Shown: in pieces, positions 41,966 to 52,008 of the stretch
How positions within the stretch are numbered: the stretch's first letter is position 1
How the letters are laid out: each line of letters opens with the position of its first letter
Assembly (NCBI GenBank): GCA_016841365.1
Contig: JAENZI010000006.1
Span: 62,001-126,000 of the forward strand
Direction: 5' to 3'
DNA length: 64,000 nucleotides
From: Anaerolineaceae bacterium
Lineage (GTDB): Bacteria; Chloroflexota; Anaerolineae; Anaerolineales; Anaerolineaceae
Made by a program: the position numbers and the translations under genes
The notes under the pieces: generated by a model
What the model saw: only the letters and a program-made list of their open reading frames with translations
Told to the model about the DNA's origin: nothing
Database searches by the model: none

Positions 41966-42517
41966 TTAGTAGAGAAACGCCAGGAGCTGCATCGCCAGTG
42001 GTTTGAGTGCCAGCGCCACCAGCCCCATCACCGCACCCACCAACCAGCCGGCAACCACATCCGAAAGGTAATGCACACCCAATGCCACCCGTGACAGCCC
42101 GACCCACGGCGCCCAGAGCGCCAATGCAAGCCCAAACCAGGGTGGTCCGATCGCCAAACCCATCACGGCTAAAGCTGCAGACCGGGCAGCGTGCCCGGAA
42201 GGAAAAGAGTGCGGATCGGTGATCCGGTAGATTTTCCCCCATTCACCCTCAGGTCTGGGACGGCGAATAGAAAACTTGAGCAAAATGACCATAACCGCCA
42301 TCACGACCAAACCCACCCCTAAAAAGACCGTCCGCTGACGCCACTCACCCGTGCTAAACAGCCAGACAATAAAAAGCCCCGCCAGCCAAAACCAGGAATC
42401 CCCGGAGTGTGCCACAATTTTCAGCATCAGAGACAAGAAAACCCGCTGTGGCGGCACAAGCAATGCAGCAGATAGCTTTGCATCCGCCTTCAACAACTTC
42501 CGCACCCACTCGCTCAT
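41966..42517 (-). CDS. PAP2-superfamily membrane phosphatase
   Basis: 183 residues with about five helices. The three PAP2 signatures are KFSIRRPRPEGEW (KX6RP type), PSGH (SFPSGHAARS) and SRVALGVHYLSD (SRX5HXXXD), giving an intact catalytic site facing outside. Substrates may be undecaprenyl pyrophosphate or phosphatidic acid. ATG 42517 overlaps the stop of the nucleotidyltransferase gene (ATGA), so it is translated with two upstream genes. Confidence 0.9.
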   Translation of the reverse strand: MSEWVRKLLKADAKLSAALLVPPQRVFLSLMLKIVAHSGDSWFWLAGLFIVWLFSTGEWRQRTVFLGVGLVVMAVMVILLKFSIRRPRPEGEWGKIYRITDPHSFPSGHAARSAALAVMGLAIGPPWFGLALALWAPWVGLSRVALGVHYLSDVVAGWLVGAVMGLVALALKPLAMQLLAFLY

Positions 42518-43293
42518 GATCGCCCCTCCAGATCATCCCTGAGCAGCGCAAGCTGATTGGGTTTGTCCGCATCCATGCCGATTTCAGCATACGGGCTGAC
42601 TAATGCCTTCCCCTTGATGGAAAGTTTCTTGCACACCCGCTGCACAGCCTTTTCTAATGATAACAAGCGCAAAGCAATCAGGATCAAGCTGTCAACACCC
42701 AATAGCAGCATCTGCCTAACAGGGTTCTTTCGAGCGGCTGTTAGTTTTTCCCACACAGGCTGTTCGGAGGTATACAAGCGTTTATCAACCACATTCAAAT
42801 CGCCGCCGCAAACAGCAACATCCTTGAAGCGCACAAATGAACGATTGGCACCAGGAAACCTTTTTTCCATAACCGCTTGCGGGATGACATTGTAATAGAT
42901 CCAGAAATCAGGATCAGAGGCAACTTGTTGGGCTAACCAATCCACCATAGGGGGCTGAATCGCCGGGATATCCCCTGAGGCAATCATCACTTTTGACTGA
43001 TCGGGGTTCCGGCGTGTGATCTCCAGCACACCAGACCGCATGTTCTCAAATAACCCGCCCTCATCCGGTAAATAATGCAACGTTTTAGATGAAGATAACC
43101 CATGCATCTCCGATAGACCAATCACGAATATTTCACCAATTGACCGGGAAGCACTCAACGCATCAATCACCCACTGCACCATGGGCTTACCGTGAAGTTC
43201 GATCAAACTCCGCCGGCCTTCACCATTTTCAGAATACAGCGGATCCTCTGGCGTCATTAACCCGCCAGCCAACACAAGCCCATCTATTTTCAT
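42514..43293 (-). CDS. MobA-like nucleotidyltransferase family protein
   Basis: 259 residues. The N-terminal Rossmann-like NTP transferase fold has VLAGGLMTPEDPLYS (GG loop with a less regular insert than the usual G-x-G-x-R), ELHGKPMVQWVIDAL, GGLFENMRSGV and IASGDIPAIQ, the metal-binding Asp. The last quarter is Lys/Leu-rich and helical. The activating signature GTRM is replaced, so the exact nucleotide donor is unknown. It starts at ATG 43293, sharing a base with the stop of the upstream gene (TGATG), and overlaps the PAP2 gene by 4 bp. Confidence 0.78.
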   Translation of the reverse strand: MKIDGLVLAGGLMTPEDPLYSENGEGRRSLIELHGKPMVQWVIDALSASRSIGEIFVIGLSEMHGLSSSKTLHYLPDEGGLFENMRSGVLEITRRNPDQSKVMIASGDIPAIQPPMVDWLAQQVASDPDFWIYYNVIPQAVMEKRFPGANRSFVRFKDVAVCGGDLNVVDKRLYTSEQPVWEKLTAARKNPVRQMLLLGVDSLILIALRLLSLEKAVQRVCKKLSIKGKALVSPYAEIGMDADKPNQLALLRDDLEGRS

Positions 43294-44225
43294 CAATTGA
43301 GCACCTGCAACTGGGGCTTAATACCCGCCTGTTTGACCAGTTCCGCCATCATGCTGAAATAATCTCGATAATTCCGGTAATTGACTCTGTCCTGATAGTC
43401 AATGGCAGCCAGCAAACCGGCTTCCATCATATTTGTGCCAAACGACCGCCCATCATACACAGGTGTGGTGGTCATTAAATACTTGACCCCGCTGGACTTA
43501 AAAAGCGCGACGTCTGCCGGTGTGGTCGTGTTGGTCACAACAACTTTGCCTTCCATATCATCGGGCATAAAGCGGGTGATGTAATGGCAATCACCTGCAA
43601 TCACGCTTGCCGACTGAAAAGCCCACTCAAATTTGGGGTTACGCTGATGCTGTTTTTCACCTACCGGATAGACCCATTTGAAAGGTAACCGAGAGACGAT
43701 CGGGATCAGGGCTGCTGCCAGTTGCTTGATCCCTTTTTCTGTGCGAATCGGGAGTGCCACACCTAATGAGAACAGCGCATCGCCGAATAAACATTCATAT
43801 CCCGCATCCACAAACGACCGTACCAAACCATAACGGTCAACCGCAGTCATCACCAACGCTTTGCGCCCAACCCGATCCAAATAGGGCTTGATTTCACTCT
43901 CCAGGATCGCGGCTGATTGTGTCTCGAGTGTGTTCTTCAATCCACACCCATCAACCACCGGCGTGATGCGCACATCCTTCACCAGTGAAGCAACAGAATG
44001 CAGCGGATACCATCGGTCATCCACAAACAATCCCAGGTCGGTACCTCCGACGCCGAAAGCCCCTACTTTGCCGTCTTGCTCACGGAACATCCGCCTGGCA
44101 GCTTGCATGTCGCCGTCTGTGCCAATCCGCTCAATCTGGACCTCGTGACCCAGCAGGTTAACGTTGACGGATTTATCCCGTTTTGATGATCCTATACTAA
44201 TGCTGAGGGCTTTTTTCATTTTCAT
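43293..44225 (-). CDS. Conserved protein of the 'quinate 5-dehydrogenase' annotated family
   Basis: 310 residues, soluble. Close in pattern to proteins of Firmicutes and other bacteria annotated as quinate 5-dehydrogenase: ALSISIGSSKRDKSVNVNLLG, VGAFGVGGTDLGLFV, ITPVVDGCGLKNTLE, KALVMTAVDRYGLVRSF. No Rossmann NAD motif of true quinate dehydrogenases is obvious, so that name is probably not a real function. Head gene of a co-translated trio with a nucleotidyltransferase and a PAP2 phosphatase, suggesting a shared lipid- or nucleotide-linked pathway. Start ATG 44225 or ATG 44219 (AAGGAA lies between them). Confidence 0.78.
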   Translation of the reverse strand: MKMKKALSISIGSSKRDKSVNVNLLGHEVQIERIGTDGDMQAARRMFREQDGKVGAFGVGGTDLGLFVDDRWYPLHSVASLVKDVRITPVVDGCGLKNTLETQSAAILESEIKPYLDRVGRKALVMTAVDRYGLVRSFVDAGYECLFGDALFSLGVALPIRTEKGIKQLAAALIPIVSRLPFKWVYPVGEKQHQRNPKFEWAFQSASVIAGDCHYITRFMPDDMEGKVVVTNTTTPADVALFKSSGVKYLMTTTPVYDGRSFGTNMMEAGLLAAIDYQDRVNYRNYRDYFSMMAELVKQAGIKPQLQVLN

Positions 44226-44334
44226 TTCCTTATTATTTAATCAGCCGGAAGTATACCATACAGCCTTTAAAACAACCTGCCGCTTTTCTAATCAAACACG
44301 CAAAACGCTTTGAGGTTCTACGAATATTTACAAG

Positions 44335-44340
44335 TATAAT
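44335..44340 (+). promoter_or_regulatory. -10 element (TATAAT) before HAD gene
   Basis: Perfect -10 hexamer; best -35 (TTGAGG at 44310-44315) has a long 19-bp spacer. Start codon is 29 bp downstream. Confidence 0.4.
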
Positions 44341-44368
44341 TGGGGTTCAAAATAAACGGAGGCAAAAT

Positions 44369-45028
44369 TTGACACTTCATCAGCAGGCACTCTTATGGGA
44401 CTTAGACGGAACGATCCTCGACACAAAAGTTTGCCACTTTAACTCCTGGCGTTACGCCCTCAACCAGTTTGGGCTTGACCTGACCCAGCAGAAATTTGAT
44501 GCCAGCTTTGGGCGCAACAACCACGCCAGTCTGGCCATCTACCTGGAACAGAAAGTCGACAAAGCCTTCGAGGATGAAATCGTCAAAATCAAAGAGGATT
44601 ATTTTCGAGAAACCGCCCCACGTGAGACTGAACTGGTGCCTGGTGTAATCTCGTGGTTTGAGGATGCTAAAGAGATGGGGCTTCCACAGGCAATTGCCTC
44701 CTCGGCTCCGATGGAAAACATCACTGTCTTACTTAGTAGTTTTGAGTTGACATCCTATTTTGACCAGATTATCTCTGGCGAACACATGCCAGCCAAACCC
44801 CACCCCGATGTGTTCCTCGAAGCAGCCAAAAGCCTGAACCAAAGCCCAAGCCAATGCTGCGTCATCGAAGATTCTGCCCATGGCGTACAAGCAGCCAAAT
44901 CAGCCAAAATGCGCTGCGTTGCCGTCACCACCAGTGTATCAAGCGATCAATTATCGTTAGCAGACCTGGTGTTGGAAGATTTCACCCTTCCGCTTGGCGA
45001 CGCGCTGAGGCGAATAACCAGTAAATAA
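44369..45028 (+). CDS. HAD-superfamily phosphatase (beta-phosphoglucomutase-like)
   Basis: 219 residues. HAD motifs: I DLDGTILDT, II SSAP (SIASSAPMEN), III Lys in AKPHPDVF, IV IEDSAHGVQAA. A small helical cap lies between residues 15 and 85. Possible substrates are hexose phosphates or phosphoglycolate; not determinable. Start TTG 44369 is set by CGGAGG six nt upstream; no ATG occurs at the right position. Single gene. Confidence 0.9.
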   Translation: MTLHQQALLWDLDGTILDTKVCHFNSWRYALNQFGLDLTQQKFDASFGRNNHASLAIYLEQKVDKAFEDEIVKIKEDYFRETAPRETELVPGVISWFEDAKEMGLPQAIASSAPMENITVLLSSFELTSYFDQIISGEHMPAKPHPDVFLEAAKSLNQSPSQCCVIEDSAHGVQAAKSAKMRCVAVTTSVSSDQLSLADLVLEDFTLPLGDALRRITSK

Positions 45029-45180
45029 ACCGTCAGAGGGGAATAGCACTGCAGCCACTCACAATCCAACATAATCTACTATATAATATGATTTAGACCA
45101 TTAAAATTTAATTGCACCTCGTGTCCTGGCACGCGGTCAGGATGCGATGGGGAAAAAGTGTATTTTGTAAGGAGATGGCA

Positions 45181-48100
45181 ATGATCCATCCAAACGTATC
45201 TCAACCCTTAAGACGTTGGAGTCAGATCCTATTATCTCTAATCGTCATAGCAAGCCTTCTGGCTGGCTGCCGGCTGCCTTGGCAGACGCAATCTGATGAT
45301 CCAAGGACAAAAACGAACGGCTCTGATGAAATAACCAGCGTCATCCCCACTTCTGAACCGCGTCAAGACCTCCCGCCAGCCATTGTTGAAGTAACTCCCC
45401 TGCCAGATACTTATATTGGTCTCGAAGAGTCCATCTCTCTGTATTTCAACCAGGGGATGGATCGAGAATCCGTTGAAGCCGCAATCCATTTTGAGCCCAA
45501 CACCAGCGGGTTATTCACCTGGGAAGATGACAGCATTGTCACATTTACCCCCGATCAGCCGCTTTCCGCCGGAAGCAACTTACGCCTTGTTTTGAGCACC
45601 TCAGCCCAGGCACTCAACCGTGAATCTTTGCAATCACCTGTTGAGGTCAATTTTATGACGGCTGAATATCTTGAGGTTCTTCAAACCGTTCCTGCCCATA
45701 ACACACAAGACGTCAATCCAGAAAGTGTTATCTTTGTCGCATTCAATCAACCTGTGGTGCCGCTGGGCGGCGAAGCAGACGCCCTGCCAGGCTTTAACCT
45801 GACGCCCGAAGTAGAGGGAACTGGTGAGTGGCTGAACACCAGCACCTATGCCTTCACCCCAGAACCCACGATGAACGGCGGAACACAATACACCCTCACC
45901 CTCAACCCGGCACTGACCGCCGCATCGGGTGCTTCACTGAAGCCAGACGAGAAATCCTCTTTTCAATTCACGACGACCCACCCCCAGGTGTTAACCATCC
46001 AACCGTTCGAAGGCCATTCCCTCAGCCTGGATGGACCAATCGAAATCCAATTCAATATTCGTATGAACCCATCCAGCGTGGAGGAGAATTTTAACCTCAT
46101 CTCACCCAGCGGTATAAACGTAAACGGTGCGTTTGAATGGGAAGAGGATTTTACGAAACTGACCTTTCGCCCAACCACAAACCTCACACGGAATAGCAGG
46201 TATACCCTCCAGCTCAATGCGGATGCACAATCCTATGGCGGGCTGCCCCTTCAAACCCCACTGGAAACGCAAAGGACAACCTATTCTGCATTCTCGATCA
46301 GCCCAACCCCCCAAACCGGTTTTGAGAGTTATTATGCCCAATATGGGCGCTATGAAATCAAATTCACGACACCAGTAGATAAGGATACATACAAAGACCG
46401 GGTCAACATCAACCCCGGAGTCAACGCGCAAGGGCTTTATCTTACAGATAGTGGAAGGACTTTAAACATCACAGGATATTTTGACCCTGAAACAGAATAC
46501 ACGATCACCCTTGATCAAGATCTCCAAGACATCTGGGGAGGTCAGCTTGGAACACAAACCACCTTCACCTTTTTCACACCCTCACTTACCCCATCCATCA
46601 GCATCGTTTTGGGGATGACAACTCACAACCTGGTGTTTGTCCCTGCTGCCGCATCAGAGGTTGTGCTTCAAGCCACCAACATCAACACCGTAACCCTAGA
46701 GATATCCCCCATCAGCGTTAATGGCCTGATCACCTTACTTCACCCGGATAATTATGATTACCGCCAGGTGTTTCTGCCCGAAGTTTTAGAGACTTCCACT
46801 CAAAACTTTAACCTTGACAGGAACAAGTCCCAGGCTGTGACGATCCCCCTTTCTTATCAAGGTGCACCGCTATCACCAGGCATTTATTTCTTGCAGGTGT
46901 CCTCAAATGACATCCCTGGTGACCCGACAGAACGTTATCAAAAATTATATTTGATCGTCTGCGAGAACAACCTGGTGATGAAGATCGCCCCTGAACAAGC
47001 TGTGATCTGGGGTACACGACTTGCTGATTACAGCCCGCTCAGCCAAACCCCAATAGAGGTTTACAACACCGAAGGTGAAATAGTCGCCTCAGGGCAGACG
47101 GACTCAAACGGCACCTTTGAGCAAACCTTTGAACGGTTCGATGAACCCTACTCCAGTTTCTTCACGCTTGCGGGTGAACCCGGTCAATCGGATTTTGCAT
47201 TTTCAATTTCTTCCTGGGGTCATGATTACGCCCTGTATGAAATGGGCATCCGCAGCAACCCCCTGCCGACAATGACCGAAGCGTACATTTACACCGACCG
47301 GCCGCTCTATCGCCCGGGTGACACCATCCAATTCAAAGCAATCATCTTCAACAGGGAAAACGGCTTGCCTGCGCATCCATCATTGGAAACCGTCTCCGTT
47401 GCTGTCTACAGTGACCCAGGGATGACTGGAAGATCTGACGCGCTGTTCTCACAAGATCTGGCACTCAGCCGTTTTGGCACGCTGGCAGGGTCTGTAGACT
47501 TGCCTGAGGATGCCCCCACGGGGCTGTATTACATTGAGATTAAAGACGGCGAGGATTACATCGAGACACTCTATTTCGATGTTGCAGCCTATCGAAAACC
47601 AACTATTGACCTATCGGTCGAAATTTCAGAAACGGATATCAAAGTCGGGGACGATCTCAGCGTTGAAATCCAGGGTGATACCTATTTTGGCCTGCCCGTT
47701 GCCGGTCAACCTTTTACCTGGAGCCTCACCCGGGATGATGCTTTCTTTGATCTCAGAGGCTATCGAACCGGCCCATTGAGTACAGACTGGTTGATGCCGC
47801 GTTTTTCATATGATTTCCCATTTGGCACCTTAATCCAGTCCGGAGAAGGGCAGACAGATGAAAATGGGCACGCCAGCCTGTCTTTGACCGGAGACGACTT
47901 TGTGATGGATGAAACCATTCCCGGCAACCCCCAAAATTTTAAACTCGAAGTTAGCCTGGTGGATCAAACAGGTTTGAGTGTCAGCCAAACACAGACGATA
48001 ACAGTTCACCCCGAATCATTCTATATCGGGGCTCAATCAGATGCCTACTTCGGCAGGGCAAACACGCCATTTGAATTTTCTATCCTGACAGTAGGATGGG

Positions 48101-51100
48101 ATCAGGAATCGGTGGGTAACATCCCGCTTGAAGCGGTCTTTGAAACAATTGAATGGCGTGTAGAACAGACAAACAACCCCGAAATGCCTTATGAATACAT
48201 CCCCCAGACAACCTTTGTCGCCAGTGCCAGCCCGATCACGGATAATGACGGCAAGGCACGTTTATCCTTCACACCACCTAAACCAGGAACTTATCAACTC
48301 AGTTTATTTTCTGGGGATGCGGTGACACAGATGATTGTGTGGGTCAGTGGTGAGGGGCAGGCGCTTTGGCCTCAACAAACACAAAATCAAATCACCCTCA
48401 CAGCCGACGCTGATGAATACCAACCCGGTCAGACGGCAGAGATCTTCTTCCCCAACCCCTTCCCTCAAGGCGTACAAGCCCTGATCAGCATCGAGCGCGG
48501 CGAAGTGATGGAGTCGCAGATTGTGACTATTGAAGGCAGTGGATATGCCTTTGAAATTCCGATCACGGAAAATTCTGTTCCAAACCTGTATGTATCCGTG
48601 ATTTTGCTGGGCAAAGAGCAGGCTGGTCAGCCTAATTTCAGGCATGGCACGCTCAACCTGCGTGTTTCGCCCCAAATTAAAACCCTGAATGTTGATCTTG
48701 TTGTCAACCCATCATTAGCTGAACCCGGAGACTCTGTTTCAGCCACGCTCAAGATTACCGACCAACAGGGGAACCCCGTGCAGGGTGAATTTTCGATGGC
48801 GGTGGTCGACAAAGCCCTGCTGGCAATGATCGCACCCAACAGGAATTCCATCCTCGATGTGTTTTATCGAAACCAACCTCTCTCAGTTCAGACCAGCATT
48901 TCACTCAAAACCTATGCCAGCCAGCTCTCACTGACCAGTATGGAACTTGGTGGGATGGGCGGCGGTGGTGATGCCTCACAGCAGCCCACTCTTCGTGAAG
49001 AATTCCCCGATACAGCTTTTTGGCAGGCAAATATCCTCACCGGCGCAGACGGCACCGCCCAGTTGGCAATCCCGATGCCCGACTCGCTGACAACCTGGGT
49101 GGTCAATGTGCGCGGCTTGACTGAGGACTACCTGGTCGGCGAAGGCGAAGCGGAAATACTTACCCAGAAAGAATTGATGATCCAGCCCGTTACGCCCCGC
49201 TTCCTCGTTGATGGAGACAGGGTCGAAATGGCAGCCGTGGTCTATAATAATGCATCTGAAACGCTGGATATTGACGTTTCTTTGCAAGCAGTTGGCTTTT
49301 CGCTGGAATCTTCCCCCGCCCAAAACCAAAAGATCACTCTCAACCCCGGAGAAAACAGGCGTGTCACCTGGTGGGGCGGCGTAGAAAGCGTGCCCACAGC
49401 CAGCCTGGTCTTCCAGGCTTTAGCAGGGTCACTCTCTGATGCGTCAACACCAGTTTGGGGGGATCTCGAAATTAAACGCTATAACATGCCCCAAACCTTC
49501 AGCACAACAGGTCAATTACAGCAAGCCGGCCAACGTTTGGAATTGGTCAATTTACCACCATCTAAAGACCCCAACTCCGGTGAACTCTCACTTAAATTAA
49601 CACCCACTCTGACAGCCACATTGATCGAGGGACTTGAGGCACTCGAAGCCGCTCCATACGATGACACCGTTTCAACACTTTCACGCCTGCTGGCAAATCT
49701 GCATATTTATAATGCCCTGAACAGCCTGGGGATTGAGTCGCCGCAGCTTCAGGCCGACCTACCCGAATTGATTGAAGCGGGCATCAACACCCTGCTCGAT
49801 GCACAGAATTTCGACGGCGGTTGGTCTTGGTGGTCCAATGATGGCACATCCACCTCCGACCCATTTATTACTTCTTATGTTCTTTTAGGCCTCTTGCAAG
49901 CCTCTGATGCCGGAATAGAAGTGGCAGAAACCTTCACCAGCCGGGCTGTGGATTATCTCAATACACAACTAAGATGGCCAGGCGAAATAGAATCATCAGC
50001 GGGACTGGACCGGCTTGTATTCCAGTTATATGCGCTGCGGACCACGAACCTTTATCTATCGGAATATCTGGATGGATTATTCACACGCCGGTCTGAGCTC
50101 AGCCCGTGGGCAATTGGGTTGCTGGCGTTGACCTACAATGACATTGGCAGCTCCAGCCAGCGGACGACTACCCTGCTGGCAGATTTAGAAGCGCAGGCTG
50201 TGCGGTCAGCAACCGGTGTTCACTGGGAAAGTGAAAGTAATTCTTGGCTGATGCCGGGCTCGCCCACCTTTAACACTGCCGTTGGCTTGTTTGCCATTGC
50301 TCAGCTCGACCCAGCCTCGACCAGCCTGCCGCTGGCAGTGCAATATCTGCTGATCCATAGAAAAGCAGATGGTTTGTGGCAGTCTAACTTCACGTCCGCC
50401 TGGGCACTGATGGCTGTTACAGAAGCCCTGCAGGGCACTGGTGACTATCAGGCGGATTTCACCTACCAGGCAAGCCTGAACGACATCCAGATTGCCTCTG
50501 GCACAGCTACAGGTGCTGACTCAAGCAGCCCGGTGAGCGCTGTGGTGCCAATCAGTGATATCTTCCCCGATGACCCCAACGCGTTACTGATTGAACGGGG
50601 TGAAGGCAGCGGTACGCTTTATTATCGAGCGGACCTGCAAACCTATCAACCTGCTGCAACCGCTGACCCGATCAACCGTGGTGTGGTCATCAACCGGACT
50701 TACTATCCCACAGGTGAAGGCTGCCCTGCTGCAGAAGGATGTGTCCCCATTGAAGGCATCAACTGGGATCAGACAGATCCCTCACAAATGGTGACTGTTG
50801 CCCTCACCGTCGTGATCTCACATGACATGTACCAGTTCATGCTGGAGGATTTCATCCCGGCTGGAACCGAAATCCTCAATCAAAGCTTCCTGACCACCCA
50901 AAATCTACCCCAGGAACCTGCACCCCTGTTTGACCCTCGTGACCCCTTTGGCGAGGGCTGGGGTTGGTGGTATTTTAACGGGCCGCAAATTTATGATGAC
51001 CATATCCTGTGGACGGCAGATTATGTGCCAGCAGGAACTTACACGCTAACCTATCAACTATTGCCCACCCAGCGCGGGACTTACCAGGTGCTGCCCGCCC

Positions 51101-51168
51101 ACGGTTGGCAATACTTCTACCCAGAAGTTGAAGGTTCATCAGCTGGGAATTTGTTCACCATCGATTAG
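45181..51168 (+). CDS. Alpha-2-macroglobulin family lipoprotein lacking the thioester
   Basis: 1995 residues, one of the largest proteins here. Lipobox LLAGC near residue 29 tethers it to the membrane. The N-terminal 500 residues have repeated Ig-like (Big_5-type) modules with FNQ/FDP..S patterns; A2M macroglobulin domains follow (TEAYIYTDRPLYRPGDTIQFK is the canonical MG3 signature), then the A2M core (FPDTAFWQANILTGADG, TTWVVNVRGLTEDYLVG) and an alpha-helical thioester-like domain (1490-1790) with a terpenoid-cyclase-like fold. The thioester Cys-x-x-Gln is replaced by PYDDTV (1492-1497), so no covalent trapping is possible. Start ATG 45181 is selected by AAGGAG 6 nt upstream. Likely a surface protease inhibitor or structural protein. 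No PbpC gene is adjacent. Confidence 0.93.
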   Translation: MIHPNVSQPLRRWSQILLSLIVIASLLAGCRLPWQTQSDDPRTKTNGSDEITSVIPTSEPRQDLPPAIVEVTPLPDTYIGLEESISLYFNQGMDRESVEAAIHFEPNTSGLFTWEDDSIVTFTPDQPLSAGSNLRLVLSTSAQALNRESLQSPVEVNFMTAEYLEVLQTVPAHNTQDVNPESVIFVAFNQPVVPLGGEADALPGFNLTPEVEGTGEWLNTSTYAFTPEPTMNGGTQYTLTLNPALTAASGASLKPDEKSSFQFTTTHPQVLTIQPFEGHSLSLDGPIEIQFNIRMNPSSVEENFNLISPSGINVNGAFEWEEDFTKLTFRPTTNLTRNSRYTLQLNADAQSYGGLPLQTPLETQRTTYSAFSISPTPQTGFESYYAQYGRYEIKFTTPVDKDTYKDRVNINPGVNAQGLYLTDSGRTLNITGYFDPETEYTITLDQDLQDIWGGQLGTQTTFTFFTPSLTPSISIVLGMTTHNLVFVPAAASEVVLQATNINTVTLEISPISVNGLITLLHPDNYDYRQVFLPEVLETSTQNFNLDRNKSQAVTIPLSYQGAPLSPGIYFLQVSSNDIPGDPTERYQKLYLIVCENNLVMKIAPEQAVIWGTRLADYSPLSQTPIEVYNTEGEIVASGQTDSNGTFEQTFERFDEPYSSFFTLAGEPGQSDFAFSISSWGHDYALYEMGIRSNPLPTMTEAYIYTDRPLYRPGDTIQFKAIIFNRENGLPAHPSLETVSVAVYSDPGMTGRSDALFSQDLALSRFGTLAGSVDLPEDAPTGLYYIEIKDGEDYIETLYFDVAAYRKPTIDLSVEISETDIKVGDDLSVEIQGDTYFGLPVAGQPFTWSLTRDDAFFDLRGYRTGPLSTDWLMPRFSYDFPFGTLIQSGEGQTDENGHASLSLTGDDFVMDETIPGNPQNFKLEVSLVDQTGLSVSQTQTITVHPESFYIGAQSDAYFGRANTPFEFSILTVGWDQESVGNIPLEAVFETIEWRVEQTNNPEMPYEYIPQTTFVASASPITDNDGKARLSFTPPKPGTYQLSLFSGDAVTQMIVWVSGEGQALWPQQTQNQITLTADADEYQPGQTAEIFFPNPFPQGVQALISIERGEVMESQIVTIEGSGYAFEIPITENSVPNLYVSVILLGKEQAGQPNFRHGTLNLRVSPQIKTLNVDLVVNPSLAEPGDSVSATLKITDQQGNPVQGEFSMAVVDKALLAMIAPNRNSILDVFYRNQPLSVQTSISLKTYASQLSLTSMELGGMGGGGDASQQPTLREEFPDTAFWQANILTGADGTAQLAIPMPDSLTTWVVNVRGLTEDYLVGEGEAEILTQKELMIQPVTPRFLVDGDRVEMAAVVYNNASETLDIDVSLQAVGFSLESSPAQNQKITLNPGENRRVTWWGGVESVPTASLVFQALAGSLSDASTPVWGDLEIKRYNMPQTFSTTGQLQQAGQRLELVNLPPSKDPNSGELSLKLTPTLTATLIEGLEALEAAPYDDTVSTLSRLLANLHIYNALNSLGIESPQLQADLPELIEAGINTLLDAQNFDGGWSWWSNDGTSTSDPFITSYVLLGLLQASDAGIEVAETFTSRAVDYLNTQLRWPGEIESSAGLDRLVFQLYALRTTNLYLSEYLDGLFTRRSELSPWAIGLLALTYNDIGSSSQRTTTLLADLEAQAVRSATGVHWESESNSWLMPGSPTFNTAVGLFAIAQLDPASTSLPLAVQYLLIHRKADGLWQSNFTSAWALMAVTEALQGTGDYQADFTYQASLNDIQIASGTATGADSSSPVSAVVPISDIFPDDPNALLIERGEGSGTLYYRADLQTYQPAATADPINRGVVINRTYYPTGEGCPAAEGCVPIEGINWDQTDPSQMVTVALTVVISHDMYQFMLEDFIPAGTEILNQSFLTTQNLPQEPAPLFDPRDPFGEGWGWWYFNGPQIYDDHILWTADYVPAGTYTLTYQLLPTQRGTYQVLPAHGWQYFYPEVEGSSAGNLFTID

Positions 51169-51188
51169 CTTCGCAAACTGCATTAAAA

Positions 51189-51222
51189 AAGAACGCCGCC
51201 CAACTCACCGGCGGCGTTCTTA
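51189..51222. terminator. Bidirectional rho-independent terminator
   Basis: 12-bp perfect stem AAGAACGCCGCC / GGCGGCGTTCTT with 9-nt loop. The T-run is strong on the minus side (rhomboid gene) and short on the plus side (A2M gene). Confidence 0.85.
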
Positions 51223-51246
51223 TGATTCAATTAAATTTTGATGGGA

Positions 51247-52008
51247 TTACCCCGTGAAGAAGGGGATCAAAGCCATAATCGTAAAGCCGATGATCACCAC
51301 CACGCTTGCGACCCACACTTCGCCTTTTTTGCGCACATCCACCACATCAAAGAACGGCGGTTGCCCGCCCAACTTAAGAAGCGGACCGCCCTTCCACGCG
51401 AAGAAAATCCCGCCCAAAAACCCGCCAATATGCCCCATATTATCAATGTTCCTGCCGGGCATAAAACCATAGGTCAGGTTGATCATCAAAATCACCGCGA
51501 GGTTAAAAATTGCCTGGCGGGTGCGTGTGGTGCCAAACAACTTCCTGTTTTGGAAAATAAAAACACCTTCGGCAGCCAACAGGCCGAATATGGCGGTGGA
51601 TGCGCCAAGCGAAGGCGCTTTGGTCAGCACAAAAGAAAGCACATTGCCGGCAAACCCTGAAAGGACATACAACAGCAAGAATCGGCCAGGTCCATAATAT
51701 CTTTCCAACCGGCGGCCGATGATATACAACGCATACATATTCAAAGCCAGGTGCAAAATTGAGCCATGCAGCAGCATCGGTGTGAACAAGCGCCAAACCT
51801 GGCCGGTCATGATTAATTCATTGATCTTGCCGCCGTAAAAGAACAGCAGGTCACTCCCCGTTGTCGTTTCTACATAATACTGGAGGATGAAGATCAGACT
51901 CGATAAGCCGATTAAGATATAAGTGACCAGCGGCTTACGCTGTGGGATTTTAACGCGGTAAACCTCTTGCTGGGGTTCATTCTCAGGGGGTGGTGCCGAG
52001 TCGTTCAC
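51247..52008 (-). CDS. Rhomboid-family intramembrane serine protease
   Basis: 253 residues with six to seven helices. The catalytic serine is in GASTAIFG (GxSx4G pattern) and the His in NIDNMGHIGGFLGG. MLLHGSILHLALNMYALYIIG is the conserved first helices of the family. A short Pro-rich N-terminus (NDSAPPPENEPQQ) is cytosolic. Co-translated with gmk: its start overlaps the gmk stop codon by ATGA. Substrates unknown. Confidence 0.92.
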   Translation of the reverse strand: MNDSAPPPENEPQQEVYRVKIPQRKPLVTYILIGLSSLIFILQYYVETTTGSDLLFFYGGKINELIMTGQVWRLFTPMLLHGSILHLALNMYALYIIGRRLERYYGPGRFLLLYVLSGFAGNVLSFVLTKAPSLGASTAIFGLLAAEGVFIFQNRKLFGTTRTRQAIFNLAVILMINLTYGFMPGRNIDNMGHIGGFLGGIFFAWKGGPLLKLGGQPPFFDVVDVRKKGEVWVASVVVIIGFTIMALIPFFTG

